Numbered from the stretch's first letter, positions 1 to 9,670 are shown. The stretch: DNA of 64,000 bases from Pseudomonas fluorescens (GCF_019212185.1 NZ_CP078138.1:2400501-2464500), one strand, 5' to 3'. Translations and numbers: made by a program. Notes: generated by a model not told the origin, from the sequence alone.

Positions 1-722
1 CCATAGCGAATGACATCACCAGCGCGATCAAGAGTGGCAGCTTGTCGTTCAAGACGCTTGGGGATATCGGCGCTGACGTGCTCGACCAGGTGATCACCGG
101 ATTTATACGGATGGGCGTGCAGATGGCGATGAACGCCGCGCTGAACGCGACACTCGGAGCTTCGGCAGCAGCGACCAACATTGCCCTGGCTGGGACAACC
201 GCTTCCGCCTGGGCGCCTGCGGCCGCGATGGCTTCTCTTGCCACTCTCGGCACCAACGCAGTGCCGGCTGCTACTGCTTTGACTTCCACCACAGCGCTGG
301 CTGCCGGTCTCGCAGTTGTCCCTGGTTTCGCCACTGGGGGTTACGTGTCCGGGGCTGGTACCGGCACCTCTGACAGCATCATGGCTCGACTGAGCGACGG
401 TGAGTTCGTGGTTAATGCCCAGGCCACCAAGCGCAACCGTTCGCTGCTAGAGGCTATCAATTCGAACGAGCGGGTATCGGTGGCAGGTCGTGGCGGATCG
501 GTCGCGGCTACGCAGCCAAGCAACAGCCCTGCTCCGGTCGCGGCTCAGCCGAATGTGACGGTGAACCTGATCGAAGACCGGTCCCGCGCCGGAACGGTTG
601 ACCAGCGCACAGGCGACAACGGCCAGCTTGAAATCGACGCGTTCGTCGCTGACATCTGGGGCGGTGGCGAGCGGGCGCAAGCGCTTGAAAGTGCCTACGG
701 GCTCACCAGGCAGGGCACCTAA
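1..722 (+). CDS. Phage tail tape measure protein, C-terminal part
   Basis: The frame is open to the left edge, so this is only the last ~240 residues of a larger protein. The segment is rich in Ala, Gly and Thr with hydrophobic stretches. It then has the block FATGGYVSGAGTGTSDSIMA followed by a G-E-F-V-V-N motif, which is characteristic of the C-termini of tape-measure proteins in Pseudomonas siphophages. Tape measure proteins set tail length and pass through the tail tube during DNA injection. It is the first of a tightly packed plus-strand tail operon; the next gene starts 12 bases downstream behind an AGGAAAGG ribosome-binding site. Confidence 0.85.
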   Translation, partial: IANDITSAIKSGSLSFKTLGDIGADVLDQVITGFIRMGVQMAMNAALNATLGASAAATNIALAGTTASAWAPAAAMASLATLGTNAVPAATALTSTTALAAGLAVVPGFATGGYVSGAGTGTSDSIMARLSDGEFVVNAQATKRNRSLLEAINSNERVSVAGRGGSVAATQPSNSPAPVAAQPNVTVNLIEDRSRAGTVDQRTGDNGQLEIDAFVADIWGGGERAQALESAYGLTRQGT

Positions 723-734
723 CGAGGAAAGGCA

Positions 735-1205
735 ATGATTCAGTACCCGGCAGAATTGCCACTTCCTCTGCAGGAGGGATACGGCCTGAATACGGCCGAT
801 CCGATGCGGGCTACCCCGATGGTTACGGGGCGGACGCGCTATCGCATCAGGCACAGGCGCACGCCGACCTCGGCGTCGTTCAGTTTTAACTTCGACGAAG
901 AAGAAGCGGCTCTTTTCGAGGGCTGGTACGAGTGGTCGATAAATCTCGGCCTGGAGTGGTTCGAGATGCCGCTTCAGACGCCGCTTGGACTTCAGGTTCA
1001 TCTTGTGCACTTCAAGCGGATGTACGGCGGCGGCGAACTGGCTCAGATAAAGCGGTGGAGGTTCACTGCTGAACTTGAGTTCAAAAAGCGCCCGGTCTAC
1101 ACCGAGGATCAGTACCTCGGGGCAGCGCTGGGCATGCCGCTTGGCCAGTTCAATGACGGCCTTCAGGGATCGCTGGAGAAGTGGTACACGAGGTACTTCG
1201 GATGA
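735..1205 (+). CDS. Phage minor tail protein (unnamed family)
   Basis: 156 residues with no signal peptide or membrane segment. It is rich in aromatic residues (FEGWYEWSINLGLEWFEMP around residues 55-74), as in small beta-rich tail components. It lies between the tape-measure and DUF1833-type genes, where Pseudomonas siphophages carry a conserved minor tail protein. Its TGA overlaps the next ATG (ATGA), indicating translational coupling. I infer tail assembly or tail-tip structure from context; the sequence itself shows no catalytic motif. Confidence 0.75.
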   Translation: MIQYPAELPLPLQEGYGLNTADPMRATPMVTGRTRYRIRHRRTPTSASFSFNFDEEEAALFEGWYEWSINLGLEWFEMPLQTPLGLQVHLVHFKRMYGGGELAQIKRWRFTAELEFKKRPVYTEDQYLGAALGMPLGQFNDGLQGSLEKWYTRYFG

Positions 1206-1681
1206 ACCTAATTGAACAGTGCTACGCATCGGGCCTTGGGGAGTTGGTCGACACCATCGAAGGGCGGGAGGAGGGAGGCTCCGTCTCCCATCTCTACTGC
1301 TCCGGCTTTGAAGACAGGGTGTGCACCACCGAGGACGGCCGAACCCTGACCTTCATTGCGATGGCCATGGACCTGGCGCTACCCAAGAACGACAACAGCG
1401 GCTTCCAGAGCCTGGTTCTCGGCATGGACAACGTGACGGGAGAGGTCCAGGAGGTGGTGGAGGCAGCGAAGGCTGCCGGGCGGCGCTTCATCATCACCTT
1501 CCGCCGGTACTTGGCGGAAGACCTGTCGTTCCCGAGTGAGCGCTACCGAATGACGCTGCTCAGCCGCGATTATGAGGACGACATCGCCAAGCTCACCGCC
1601 GGCTTCTACGACCTGCTCAATACAAACGGTCTTCGCACCATCCTGACCACAACCTTGGCCCCTGGCCTGAAGTACACCTAA
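1202..1681 (+). CDS. DUF1833-type phage minor tail protein
   Basis: 159 residues from the ATG at 1202, which overlaps the upstream stop as ATGA; a longer reading from 1181 would run into the preceding gene and is less likely. The pattern of an N-terminal IEQCYASG helix, a beta-rich middle and a C-terminal 'YEDDIAKLTAGFYDLLN' matches DUF1833-family phage proteins as I remember them. Position between the minor tail protein and the NlpC/P60 gene fits lambda gpM/L-region proteins that build the tail tip. No enzymatic motif is visible. Confidence 0.7.
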   Translation: MNLIEQCYASGLGELVDTIEGREEGGSVSHLYCSGFEDRVCTTEDGRTLTFIAMAMDLALPKNDNSGFQSLVLGMDNVTGEVQEVVEAAKAAGRRFIITFRRYLAEDLSFPSERYRMTLLSRDYEDDIAKLTAGFYDLLNTNGLRTILTTTLAPGLKYT

Positions 1682-1683
1682 CC

Positions 1684-2079
1684 ATGATCGAGAAATTCAT
1701 GCGCGCCCCGTATCGCGAGGGTGCAAGGGGCCCTATTGCCTTCGATTGCTGGGGGCTTTGCCGAGTCATTCGGCATGACCTGTTTGGGCTGCCCTGGCTG
1801 CCAAGTCTTGGCTCGGTGGGCAAGGACAAGATCCGCGAGAACACCAAGGCATATCGCTCGCTTCGAGTCTCGATGGAGGAGTGCCCGCCTGAGCCTGGAG
1901 CAATAGCTGCAGTCTTGCGCGGCGAGGCCCTGCTTCACGTTGGGACCGTCCTCCATATCGAGGGACGCCTCAAGGTCATCGACACAAACCCCGGCGGCGC
2001 CTGCCTCCGGACTACCGGCGAATTCGAAGCCTCTTACCCAAGGGTGGTGTACTACCGTGATCGAGTTCTATCCCAATAA
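1684..2079 (+). CDS. NlpC/P60-like tail assembly peptidase
   Basis: 131 residues. FDCWGLCR at residues 20-27 carries the expected catalytic Cys22, and LLHVGTVL with His85 supplies the partner, as in NlpC/P60 peptidases of phage tails (the lambda gpK role). Such proteins are thought to cut peptidoglycan or act as tail-tip chaperones during assembly and entry. The protein is short and lacks the N-terminal JAB domain of lambda K, as is common in Pseudomonas phages. Its 3' end overlaps the likely GTG start of the tip protein by 23 bases. Confidence 0.8.
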   Translation: MIEKFMRAPYREGARGPIAFDCWGLCRVIRHDLFGLPWLPSLGSVGKDKIRENTKAYRSLRVSMEECPPEPGAIAAVLRGEALLHVGTVLHIEGRLKVIDTNPGGACLRTTGEFEASYPRVVYYRDRVLSQ

Positions 2080-5000
2080 GTTGTCTGAAACTGCGCCTTT
2101 GGGCACCTGGAAGACCGATCGCCGGATGACCATCGAGCAGTGGCTGAAGGAACAGTCGTCGTCTTATGAGCGCCGGGAAAGCCCGCCAATCAGCATTGTG
2201 CTCAACGACGAAGTGATCGAGCAGCGGCTATGGCACAAGGTCCCATTCAAGCCATCAGACCTGCTGCAGATCTACCGTGAACCCAAGGGCACCGACCCGT
2301 TTTCCATCACCTTCGCGCTATTTAAGGGCGCCAAGGCGGCGCTGAAGTCATTGATGCCGAAGATGCCGGGCATGCCGTCCAACGCCGGCACCCAGCAGGG
2401 CGACCCGATCGCCGAGGCCAGTGCCAAGGGCAACAAGGTCAAGCTGGGCGAGCCGGTTCGGCAGATCGCGGGCCGCCAGCGCATCTACGGCTCGTACCTC
2501 GCCCAGCCCCGTCGAGCGTATGTCGCGCCCCGGGATCAGCGCGTGGAAATGCTGGTCTACATCTGCGAAGGCGAGTGCGACATCCCGCTTTCGAAGGTAA
2601 AGGTTGGTGAGACGCCGCTGATTTCATTGGGGTCGGACGCGGTCTTCACCATCTACCCACCAGGTGCCGACCTGTCAGCAGACCCGGCGCACATCAACTG
2701 GTTTAATGCGCCGGAAGTTGGAGCAAGTTCCAGCGGGTCGGCCGGCCTGGAGTTGACCATGGCCACCGATTTGGCCAGGTCGGCGACTGCGTCAGCGTAC
2801 CAGTTCATAAACGATACGATCAGCGTGCCGGCCGGCTCCGGCCAGTTCCCAGCGGACTGGTCGAACGGCATCATCATCCGTGTGCTTGCCCCGTACACCT
2901 ACACGGTTATCGACGGCGGCGCCGGGCGCGACATAATCCGCGGCCCGCTGGAAATGTTAAATCCGGCGGTGGGTATGCTGATCGAGGTTGCTGGATCTAA
3001 CGCCGGCCTGTACGTCGTCCACAGCTACGCGCCATACAGTCCGGCCGTACCTGCTGACCCAGGCACGGCGTCGACCCTCACCGGCTCAGCGGCGCCAAGC
3101 CGTTACGATTTCAACGTCACCCCGCTCAGCTTCAGTCTGGGGCGCGCCGGCTCGACCTATCCGGTAACGCTGAACGCGGCGACCACCGACCTGGCCGGCC
3201 TGGTCACTGCGCTGAATGCCCAGCTCAGCGGTTCGCCCATCCAGGCGCAGCAGAGCAGCGGGCGAGTTCACTTCGTCGAGCTGACCCCGTTTGCTGGGCA
3301 GACCATCACGGTCACGGGAGCTTCCACGATTCTTGGGGCTTCCCCGGCGGGCGTGACCGGTACCGCAACAACCAGCGGCACGCCAGAGCAGCCGGCCGAG
3401 ATGACCCTGAACTACGACGGCGGCTCGCCTGTCGTTGGCCTGGCGCTAGGGCAGGGCTTGGCTACCATCGGCCCGCGAGGTCTGCGCTACAGGATCACCG
3501 CCTATAGCGCGAATCTGCTGGAGGTCGAGCGCCTGACGTCGTCCGGTGCAACCGACTCAGGCTGGCCTGGCTTCAACACCATGCAGACCGTTAACGGCCT
3601 GATCACGCTGGATGCCTCGAACCTGCAGGGCGGCTACCGCGGGCCAGTAGCGTGCTGCCCAGAAAACGAGAAGGTCATCGAGTTGGAGTGGTCTGTTACA
3701 TACGCCAACGGTCTATGCGGCATTGGCCGGGAAGGGCAGATTTATGAGATCCCGACCTACTACGCCTTCGAGTACCGCGATATGGACGTGGCCGGGGCAT
3801 GGACCGTGCTCGAGCAAATGAACTGGGGTGGATCCCTTGACGCACAAGGTTTCACCACTCGGGTGTGGCTTCCTTACCCTATGCGAGCCGAGGCAAGGGT
3901 TCGCAAGCTATACAAGGATCGCGCAGGCCGGATTAACGACGAGGCACGCGATGACGCCACCTGGACCGACCTGCGTGGCCGCATGCAGAACTCGCCCACA
4001 AGCTACCCAGGCCTTACGGTGATGACCTGCAGTATCCGTGGTGGAGATCGGCTTTCCGCACAATCGGAAAGCCAGGTTAGCGTGGAGGCCACACGAATTC
4101 TCCCTCTCATGGAGGGCGGTACCGGGCCAACCCGCGACATCGTGCCCTGGTGCATCTACCAGTTGAAGGCGCGCGGATACACGGATGACGATCTGGATCT
4201 GCCTGAGTGGTGTGCGTTCCACAACACCTGCGTTGCCCGTGGCGACACCTACGACGATACGCTCGACGCGAGCATTACCGTCAGGGATATGGTCAACAAC
4301 GCCCTGGCCTGCGGATTCGGCGAGCTGGTGACGTTTCGCGGGCTGCTCCGGCCGGTGCGTGACTCTGCGCGCGCGGCCTTCGACGTGAGTTACGGGCCGA
4401 AGACGCAGACCTACTCGCCGCAGAACATGACCAAGATGCTCAAGATCAGCGGCGCCATGCCGTCGATCAACGACTTCGATGGTGTCGACGTTGAGTACTT
4501 CTCGACCAAGACATGGGCATGGGAAACGGTTCAGTGCCGGTGGCCAGGGGATCTAGGCACCAAGGTCGAGAAACTCAAGCTGCCAGGTGTGAGCGAAGAG
4601 TTCAGGGCTTGGCGCCTGGGTATGCGCCGGCGTGGGCACCAGAAGTTTCGCACTGACGTGTACAGCTGGGAAACCGAGATGGACGGCAGTAACAGCGGCT
4701 ATCTCAGCTTTGCGGCAGTGGCCGATGACGCGCCGAAGCGATGCCAGAGCGCCATTCTGTTGGACATCACCGTTACCGGAACAGGAACGCTTCTTAGCTC
4801 ATCCGAGCCGCTCGACTGGAGCGCGGGGGGAGAGCACCGAATTGGCGTTCGACGCCTCGACGGTACGTTGTCAGGGCCATGGGTAGCCACGCAGGTTGAC
4901 CCCTACACAGCCAGAGTTGACGCGCTGGACTTCACGCCAGTGGTCGATGGGCCGCTAGAGCCGCCGCACATCCTGTTCGGGCCTGCCGCGCGATGGGCCT

Positions 5001-5110
5001 ACCCAGTCTTGGTTACCAGTTCTGACCCCGCCAACGGCAACGTATCCATGCGGGGCATGCCCTATGACGCCCGCGTTTACACCTACGACGACCAATTCCC
5101 GCCGGCCTGA
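2057..5110 (+). CDS. TipJ-family host-specificity tail tip protein
   Basis: About 1,017 residues. The frame is open further upstream, but GTG at 2057 gives the smallest overlap with the NlpC/P60 gene and starts V-I-E-F-Y-P-N-K. The first ~110 residues resemble the beta-grasp (ubiquitin-like) lead of TipJ proteins, followed by the GTDPFSITFALFKGAKA segment typical of this family. The long beta-rich remainder corresponds to lambda gpJ-like hub and fibronectin-like modules. It should form the central tail tip and contact the host receptor. It is followed directly by tail-fibre-type genes, which fits the final step of the tail operon. Confidence 0.85.
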   Translation: MIEFYPNKLSETAPLGTWKTDRRMTIEQWLKEQSSSYERRESPPISIVLNDEVIEQRLWHKVPFKPSDLLQIYREPKGTDPFSITFALFKGAKAALKSLMPKMPGMPSNAGTQQGDPIAEASAKGNKVKLGEPVRQIAGRQRIYGSYLAQPRRAYVAPRDQRVEMLVYICEGECDIPLSKVKVGETPLISLGSDAVFTIYPPGADLSADPAHINWFNAPEVGASSSGSAGLELTMATDLARSATASAYQFINDTISVPAGSGQFPADWSNGIIIRVLAPYTYTVIDGGAGRDIIRGPLEMLNPAVGMLIEVAGSNAGLYVVHSYAPYSPAVPADPGTASTLTGSAAPSRYDFNVTPLSFSLGRAGSTYPVTLNAATTDLAGLVTALNAQLSGSPIQAQQSSGRVHFVELTPFAGQTITVTGASTILGASPAGVTGTATTSGTPEQPAEMTLNYDGGSPVVGLALGQGLATIGPRGLRYRITAYSANLLEVERLTSSGATDSGWPGFNTMQTVNGLITLDASNLQGGYRGPVACCPENEKVIELEWSVTYANGLCGIGREGQIYEIPTYYAFEYRDMDVAGAWTVLEQMNWGGSLDAQGFTTRVWLPYPMRAEARVRKLYKDRAGRINDEARDDATWTDLRGRMQNSPTSYPGLTVMTCSIRGGDRLSAQSESQVSVEATRILPLMEGGTGPTRDIVPWCIYQLKARGYTDDDLDLPEWCAFHNTCVARGDTYDDTLDASITVRDMVNNALACGFGELVTFRGLLRPVRDSARAAFDVSYGPKTQTYSPQNMTKMLKISGAMPSINDFDGVDVEYFSTKTWAWETVQCRWPGDLGTKVEKLKLPGVSEEFRAWRLGMRRRGHQKFRTDVYSWETEMDGSNSGYLSFAAVADDAPKRCQSAILLDITVTGTGTLLSSSEPLDWSAGGEHRIGVRRLDGTLSGPWVATQVDPYTARVDALDFTPVVDGPLEPPHILFGPAARWAYPVLVTSSDPANGNVSMRGMPYDARVYTYDDQFPPA

Positions 5111-5150
5111 CGGCCAACAAGTCCTGATCAAGGGAACATGAGGAAAAAAT

Positions 5151-6902
5151 ATGACTGGCGCAGAGTCTCTGCAGCTTTTTCAGGAGCTTGTTGCCAGCGG
5201 CAATGAGCTTTTCCTGTCCGATGAAGACTTCGTCGTCATCAATGGGGTAACTAAGCCAACCCTCAAGAAGATCTATGCCGACTTCTTGGCGAGCATGAAC
5301 ACCTACCCGAGCGTTGCTGAAGGCCTGACCGAGACCAATGGCACAGGCACACAGAATCGCTTCTTCACTGTGCCAGGTACTGGTGGGACGTTTGAAACGA
5401 GGTATCGAAACGACGCTGGCGTAGCGGTTCAAGTCGGCAGGGCGTCAAGCGCTGATGCTATCGAAAACGTGTTGAGCTTGGTAAGCGCGGTAGACGGGTC
5501 GCTTCTCTACTACCTATTGGATGATCTTGGGTTTGCATGGGGCAGCATCAGCTCCACCGGCTTCGATTTGCCAGGGATGGCAGCAAAACAGAAAGAGCAA
5601 GAAGGGACTTCAATGTTAGACCCAAGTGATTTCCTGATTTTTGATGACGGCCCGGATGGGTCGACCTTTGGCGCAGTCAGTTCGCGGAGGACGCCCGGTG
5701 ACGAGATGATGGTCACCGACCCGCTTGGGTTTGTGTGGTGTGACCTAAAAAAGCCCGGCGGAACAGAAACAAAGACACCACCTTCAACCATTCCCCTGAT
5801 TTCAGGCCCGATTTGTGGGGTTCAGGGCGAATACACATCGATTTACGTCCGGAACATTCTCCCTGTTCGTTCAGACACAAACCTGGTTCGCGGGACTATC
5901 GCCTCTCGGTCTCTGCCGGAAATCATCACAAGCACTGATGAGATCAAGTTCAGGACGCAGGACTTGGGATCGCAAGCCTATCTCTACCTTCGATCCGAAC
6001 TGACCTCGGCAAGTCGAACCAGGCTGACCCTGAACTGCGTTTCAGCCCCAAACCCAGGTACTGGCGCTGGGGCGATTCTGACCCTTGGCGACTCCATCCA
6101 AAACCGGCAGGGCGGAACTCAGCAGAAACAGTTCCTTGAGTCCTGGGGATACACACCGAGCTTTGTAGGAACCATCAATGGCTCGTCTGCGGTGGATGAT
6201 CCAGACAACGCATCGGGCGAACTTGGGGAGGCTCGCGAGGGATGGGAGACAGGTGACTTCACCTATTCGGTTACTGATCGGGTAAGCATTGTTGAGCCTG
6301 GCGCGGAGGCTGCCTACCTCGCTTCCAACAAGGCGACCAAGTGGCCAATAAATCCGTTTTTGCGAGCTGCCACGGGGTCGGATGATTCCAGCATCGTCCG
6401 GAACGGAAGGGTCTTCGATCCAGCCTTCTACCAATCTCGTTTTGGTATCGCGACGCCGAAGATCGTCAATATTGCCTTGGGGACAAATAACGTTCGAGAT
6501 CGGAGCGTTGCCGAGATCTACAGCAACGCCTATTCAGATTTGTTGCTGATGGTGAACCAGATCCGTGCAGCGTGGCCGTCAGCAAAGATTGTGATGTCTT
6601 GCCCAAGCACGCCTCGCGACAACATTCGCGACCCGCTTTGGGAAACCAAGTACGTCCCGCTGCTGCGCGCCATGCTCCAGGTACGCAACGATGTGTCCAA
6701 CGCCAATGTGATGGTCTTCCCGGTCTGGGCTCACGTAACCCAGGAGGCCGGATACACCATCACGTCGCCGGTAACTGACCCGCTGACCGGCGCCGTAACG
6801 GGCGCCCTTGGCGACGCTATCCATCCTCGCGAATCCACTCGCCAACAGATGCAGAAGGCATACGCCAAGTTCTTCGCCTGCGTCCTCGCAAACCTCATTT
6901 AA
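5151..6902 (+). CDS. Tail fibre/spike protein with SGNH (GDSL) esterase domain
   Basis: 583 residues behind a GAGGAAAAAAT ribosome site. The N-terminal ~120 residues hold the NGTGTQNRFFTVPGTGGTFE region and 'ETRYRNDAGVAVQVG', a pattern recurring at the base of Pseudomonas tail fibres. The C-terminal half is an SGNH hydrolase: GDSI with nucleophile Ser315, GTNN near 444-447 (oxyanion Asn) and DAIHP with Asp555/His558. SGNH tail domains usually deacetylate surface polysaccharides, so removal of O-acetyl groups from LPS or capsule is the likely role. The same hydrolase fold recurs in the anchored protein at 7790. Confidence 0.82.
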   Translation: MTGAESLQLFQELVASGNELFLSDEDFVVINGVTKPTLKKIYADFLASMNTYPSVAEGLTETNGTGTQNRFFTVPGTGGTFETRYRNDAGVAVQVGRASSADAIENVLSLVSAVDGSLLYYLLDDLGFAWGSISSTGFDLPGMAAKQKEQEGTSMLDPSDFLIFDDGPDGSTFGAVSSRRTPGDEMMVTDPLGFVWCDLKKPGGTETKTPPSTIPLISGPICGVQGEYTSIYVRNILPVRSDTNLVRGTIASRSLPEIITSTDEIKFRTQDLGSQAYLYLRSELTSASRTRLTLNCVSAPNPGTGAGAILTLGDSIQNRQGGTQQKQFLESWGYTPSFVGTINGSSAVDDPDNASGELGEAREGWETGDFTYSVTDRVSIVEPGAEAAYLASNKATKWPINPFLRAATGSDDSSIVRNGRVFDPAFYQSRFGIATPKIVNIALGTNNVRDRSVAEIYSNAYSDLLLMVNQIRAAWPSAKIVMSCPSTPRDNIRDPLWETKYVPLLRAMLQVRNDVSNANVMVFPVWAHVTQEAGYTITSPVTDPLTGAVTGALGDAIHPRESTRQQMQKAYAKFFACVLANLI

Positions 6903-6911
6903 GGAAATACC

Positions 6912-7670
6912 ATGGGTACCGCACTGATCGCCAAAAACAGCAACGCCGAGAACGCAGGAATTCGCAAATTTATCCCGCCAGTCACTCGAAATCTTGAGGC
7001 ATGGCACTTTCTCAACACCAGCGTGATGAAAGCCGCAATCAACTATGCAATCGACAAGCCTGACGCTCAGGTCATCGGCGCGCCTGCAGAGTTCGCCAGC
7101 TATATCCAGTTCAAGGGTCAGGCCAATTACCTGCAAACGCAGGTTGCTGATGCTCCCACTCAGACCATCTTCAGCGTGGTTCGGTCCAAGGACACGCTGG
7201 TGGATGTTGCTCACTCTCCGGCGTTCTATGGGACATATTCGACCGCAGCGGCAGGAGCGGCGCTTTACTGGGATTCTGGCAACGCTGCTCTCGTAAAAAC
7301 TGCTGCTCGCTACTCGGACGCTGGGCAGACAACCCAGACATCGGCCCCTATCTCTCAGTCCCAGGCAGCCGGCCAGATTGTCATTGGTGAGTGGTCACTG
7401 ATCGTTGACGTGACGAAGGCGGATTTCAACCGAAGCATCAACGCCACCAAGAATTCGACCCGGACCAGCGCATCGGTTACCTACGGGCGAGCACCGGCCT
7501 CCATTCCTTTCAGGGTCGGCTCTGCGTACGCTGGGAGCCAGAGCTGGGCCGGCAGCGCGGATATGGCACTCTGGGCGCATTATTCGACCGAGCTTACTGA
7601 TTCGGAGATCGCAGCTGTCATTGCGCGGATTCGAGCGTACATGTCCCAGCGCCATGGGATCGTCGTTTAA
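6912..7670 (+). CDS. Phage tail-fibre-associated protein, LamG-like C-terminus
   Basis: 252 residues starting 10 bases after the esterase gene behind TAAGGAAATACC. No signal peptide or catalytic motif is seen. The C-terminal ~100 residues (IPFRVGSAYAGSQSWAGSAD, then 'ALWAHYSTELTDSEIAAVIARI') look like the last strands and closing helix of a concanavalin A/LamG-like lectin domain, a common binding module in phage tails. I infer a fibre subunit or receptor-binding accessory protein. The lectin call rests on pattern recall only. Confidence 0.6.
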   Translation: MGTALIAKNSNAENAGIRKFIPPVTRNLEAWHFLNTSVMKAAINYAIDKPDAQVIGAPAEFASYIQFKGQANYLQTQVADAPTQTIFSVVRSKDTLVDVAHSPAFYGTYSTAAAGAALYWDSGNAALVKTAARYSDAGQTTQTSAPISQSQAAGQIVIGEWSLIVDVTKADFNRSINATKNSTRTSASVTYGRAPASIPFRVGSAYAGSQSWAGSADMALWAHYSTELTDSEIAAVIARIRAYMSQRHGIVV

Positions 7671-7789
7671 TTCCCACGGTTTCTACAAATTGATACCATG
7701 AAGTTCTATCAGACTCGAACGTCGAAGCCACTTCAGTGTTTTGTGCTCATCTGGTCTGCAATACCGCTAGATAAGGACAAGTCGGGTAA

Positions 7790-9067
7790 ATGAAGGATCT
7801 GTTTTCGCTCAATGAGCTCGTGATTGTTTTTTCAGCAACGTTGGTCGTTGCGTCTTGCGTTTCAGCAGTTGTCGCTACATTTTTAACTCGCAAGGTTCGT
7901 GCCCCAAGCGTGCCAGAAGACTTAGAAAAGCCGCAGGCTTCCAGTCATCATCCATTCCGTGGTGGGCTTTTGTTTGAGCCCACAATTGCCATAGCCGAGT
8001 CTGATCGATCAGCAATTTACCCCGCTGGTATCTTGACGCGCAGAGAGCTGGCGACAGACGTCATATTCACGATCGCAGGGTCTGAGACAGCTTACTCCTA
8101 CACTGGAGGTATTCTTCCAGTCGGTAGGGAGCTCGGGCGCAGCGCTGTTCTAAATCTGCGAACCGCTGATTCAGCGGATGACCGCCGGTTTATGGTTTTG
8201 AATATCGTCTGCGTTCCTCAGCAGTCTGGAACTCCCATCAAGGTATTGATGATCGGAGACAGCATCGTTAATCGCGACGGTGCGAGGTTGTTGCATAAGC
8301 ACCTGCAAGATCTCGGATTTACTCCGCGAATGTTGGGTCTGCTGAAAGGGATGAATGCGGAAGGCAGTTCAGACGGACTTCTAAGCGAGGGCCGCTCTGG
8401 CTGGGAAAGTGGTGACTACACTTTCGCCATTAACGATAGGGCGCTGCCGATTGCAGATGGTGAGGAGCAGGCCTTTCTCGAGCTAGGCAAAGGGGGTAGG
8501 GTGACCTACAACCCATTCATCCGCGCGGCAAATGCTGATGATGCACCTGAGATTGTCCGCAATGGGTATGTTTTCGATTGTGCGTACTATCAGGCGAGAT
8601 TCAACTTTGAAACCCCGGATGTGGTTATCAATGCTCTGGGCACGAATGACGCAAGAGATCGGGCGACGTCAAAGGTCTACGATTGCGTGTACGACAACGA
8701 CAGGATCATTCACTCCCAGATTCGATCTGCCTGGCCGAATGCGCGAATCATCAGAACTCTTCCCTCCACCGCCGTTTCGAGTTCCCGAAACAAACTGTGG
8801 ACGTATAGCTATGCAAAAATTATTAGGGCGATACGCGCATCAGCGAAGGACCTCGCTGATCCGCTCCTGACCGTCGCGCCTCTGTGGGCAATGACTAATC
8901 CGGAGGGGGGTTACGACATGCCTTCTTTAGAACCAGGAGCCGATGGCTTCGTCACCGGAAATTGGGGTGACCCTATTCATCCGTCTGGCGCTTCACAGCA
9001 TGGGTATTACAAAGCCATGGCGCCATTTGTTGGAGCCGCCGCTCTGGGGATGCTCGATAGTAAATGA
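7790..9067 (+). CDS. Membrane-anchored SGNH hydrolase, paralogue of the tail esterase
   Basis: 425 residues. Residues ~9-33 form one hydrophobic segment followed by TRKVR, predicting an inner-membrane anchor with a periplasmic body. The body aligns with the C-terminal half of the tail protein at 5151: both share 'GWE(S/T)GD(Y/F)T', GTN(D/N).RDR and GD.IHP. The catalytic set Ser158, Asn286, Asp394 and His397 is retained. Unlike the tail protein it has no fibre base. It is separated from the tail genes by ~120 bases and is followed by a terminator. I infer a conversion gene that acts on surface glycan in the lysogen; a variant tail component is the alternative. Confidence 0.7.
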   Translation: MKDLFSLNELVIVFSATLVVASCVSAVVATFLTRKVRAPSVPEDLEKPQASSHHPFRGGLLFEPTIAIAESDRSAIYPAGILTRRELATDVIFTIAGSETAYSYTGGILPVGRELGRSAVLNLRTADSADDRRFMVLNIVCVPQQSGTPIKVLMIGDSIVNRDGARLLHKHLQDLGFTPRMLGLLKGMNAEGSSDGLLSEGRSGWESGDYTFAINDRALPIADGEEQAFLELGKGGRVTYNPFIRAANADDAPEIVRNGYVFDCAYYQARFNFETPDVVINALGTNDARDRATSKVYDCVYDNDRIIHSQIRSAWPNARIIRTLPSTAVSSSRNKLWTYSYAKIIRAIRASAKDLADPLLTVAPLWAMTNPEGGYDMPSLEPGADGFVTGNWGDPIHPSGASQHGYYKAMAPFVGAAALGMLDSK

Positions 9068-9120
9068 TCGGGAAAATCACCAGGCATAAGCATCCTGGAC
9101 CATAGGAACATTTGTTTATC

Positions 9121-9145
9121 GCCCGCCGTTGAGCGGGCTTTTTTT
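9121..9145 (+). terminator. Rho-independent terminator
   Basis: A GCCCGC/GCGGGC stem with a six-base loop is followed by seven T. It lies between the anchored SGNH gene and the endolysin gene and should end transcription of the former. Confidence 0.85.
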
Positions 9146-9160
9146 CGCCTGGAGAAAGCA

Positions 9161-9670
9161 ATGGCAAGACTTTCAGAGAACAGGGCGGGTAGCCGCAATG
9201 CGCTCGCCTTCCTTGATATGCTGGCTTGGGCAGAGGGCACCGGCACTTCCCCGGCCACGGCCATGGATGGCTATGACGTGATCGTCACTGGCATCGACAG
9301 AAAGCCCGAGGTGTTCAAGGACTTCAGCGATCATCCCTTTGCCCGGGGTCGCAAGTCCAAGGTCATCAATAGCAAGGGGCTGACCTCGAACGCCTCCGGC
9401 CGTTATCAGCAAATGCTCAAGGACTGGCCGCATTACCGGGCGCTGCTCAAGCTCCCGGACTTCAGCCCGATCAGTCAGGACCTGCTGGCGCTGCAACACA
9501 TCCGCGAGTGCCGTGCGTTGCCCGACGTCCATGCGGGCCGAATCGAAACGGCTATCAAGAAGTGCCGGGGCATATGGGCGAGTTTGCCGGATGCCGGCTA
9601 TGGACAGCGCGAGCACAAGTTGGAAAACCTTGTTGCGCGCTATATCGCCGCGGGTGGAAGCCTGACATGA
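9161..9670 (+). CDS. Endolysin, lambda R-like lytic transglycosylase (GH104)
   Basis: 169 residues that follow lambda gpR closely by memory: AFLDMLAWAEGT (catalytic Glu25, lambda Glu19), 'GYDVIVTG', 'DFSDHP', GRYQQMLKDWPHYR, DFSPISQDLLALQ and 'IWASLPDAGYGQ'. It should cleave the MurNAc-GlcNAc bond of peptidoglycan at lysis. No signal-anchor is present, so release would need a holin; no holin or Rz/Rz1 gene is recognisable next to it. Start ATG 9161 follows CTGGAGAAAGCA. Confidence 0.93.
   Translation: MARLSENRAGSRNALAFLDMLAWAEGTGTSPATAMDGYDVIVTGIDRKPEVFKDFSDHPFARGRKSKVINSKGLTSNASGRYQQMLKDWPHYRALLKLPDFSPISQDLLALQHIRECRALPDVHAGRIETAIKKCRGIWASLPDAGYGQREHKLENLVARYIAAGGSLT

Noticed and set aside
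447..1229. 260-codon open frame on the minus strand
   Set aside because: It lies opposite well-supported tail genes and its translation has no family resemblance; typical of GC-rich third-position shadowing.
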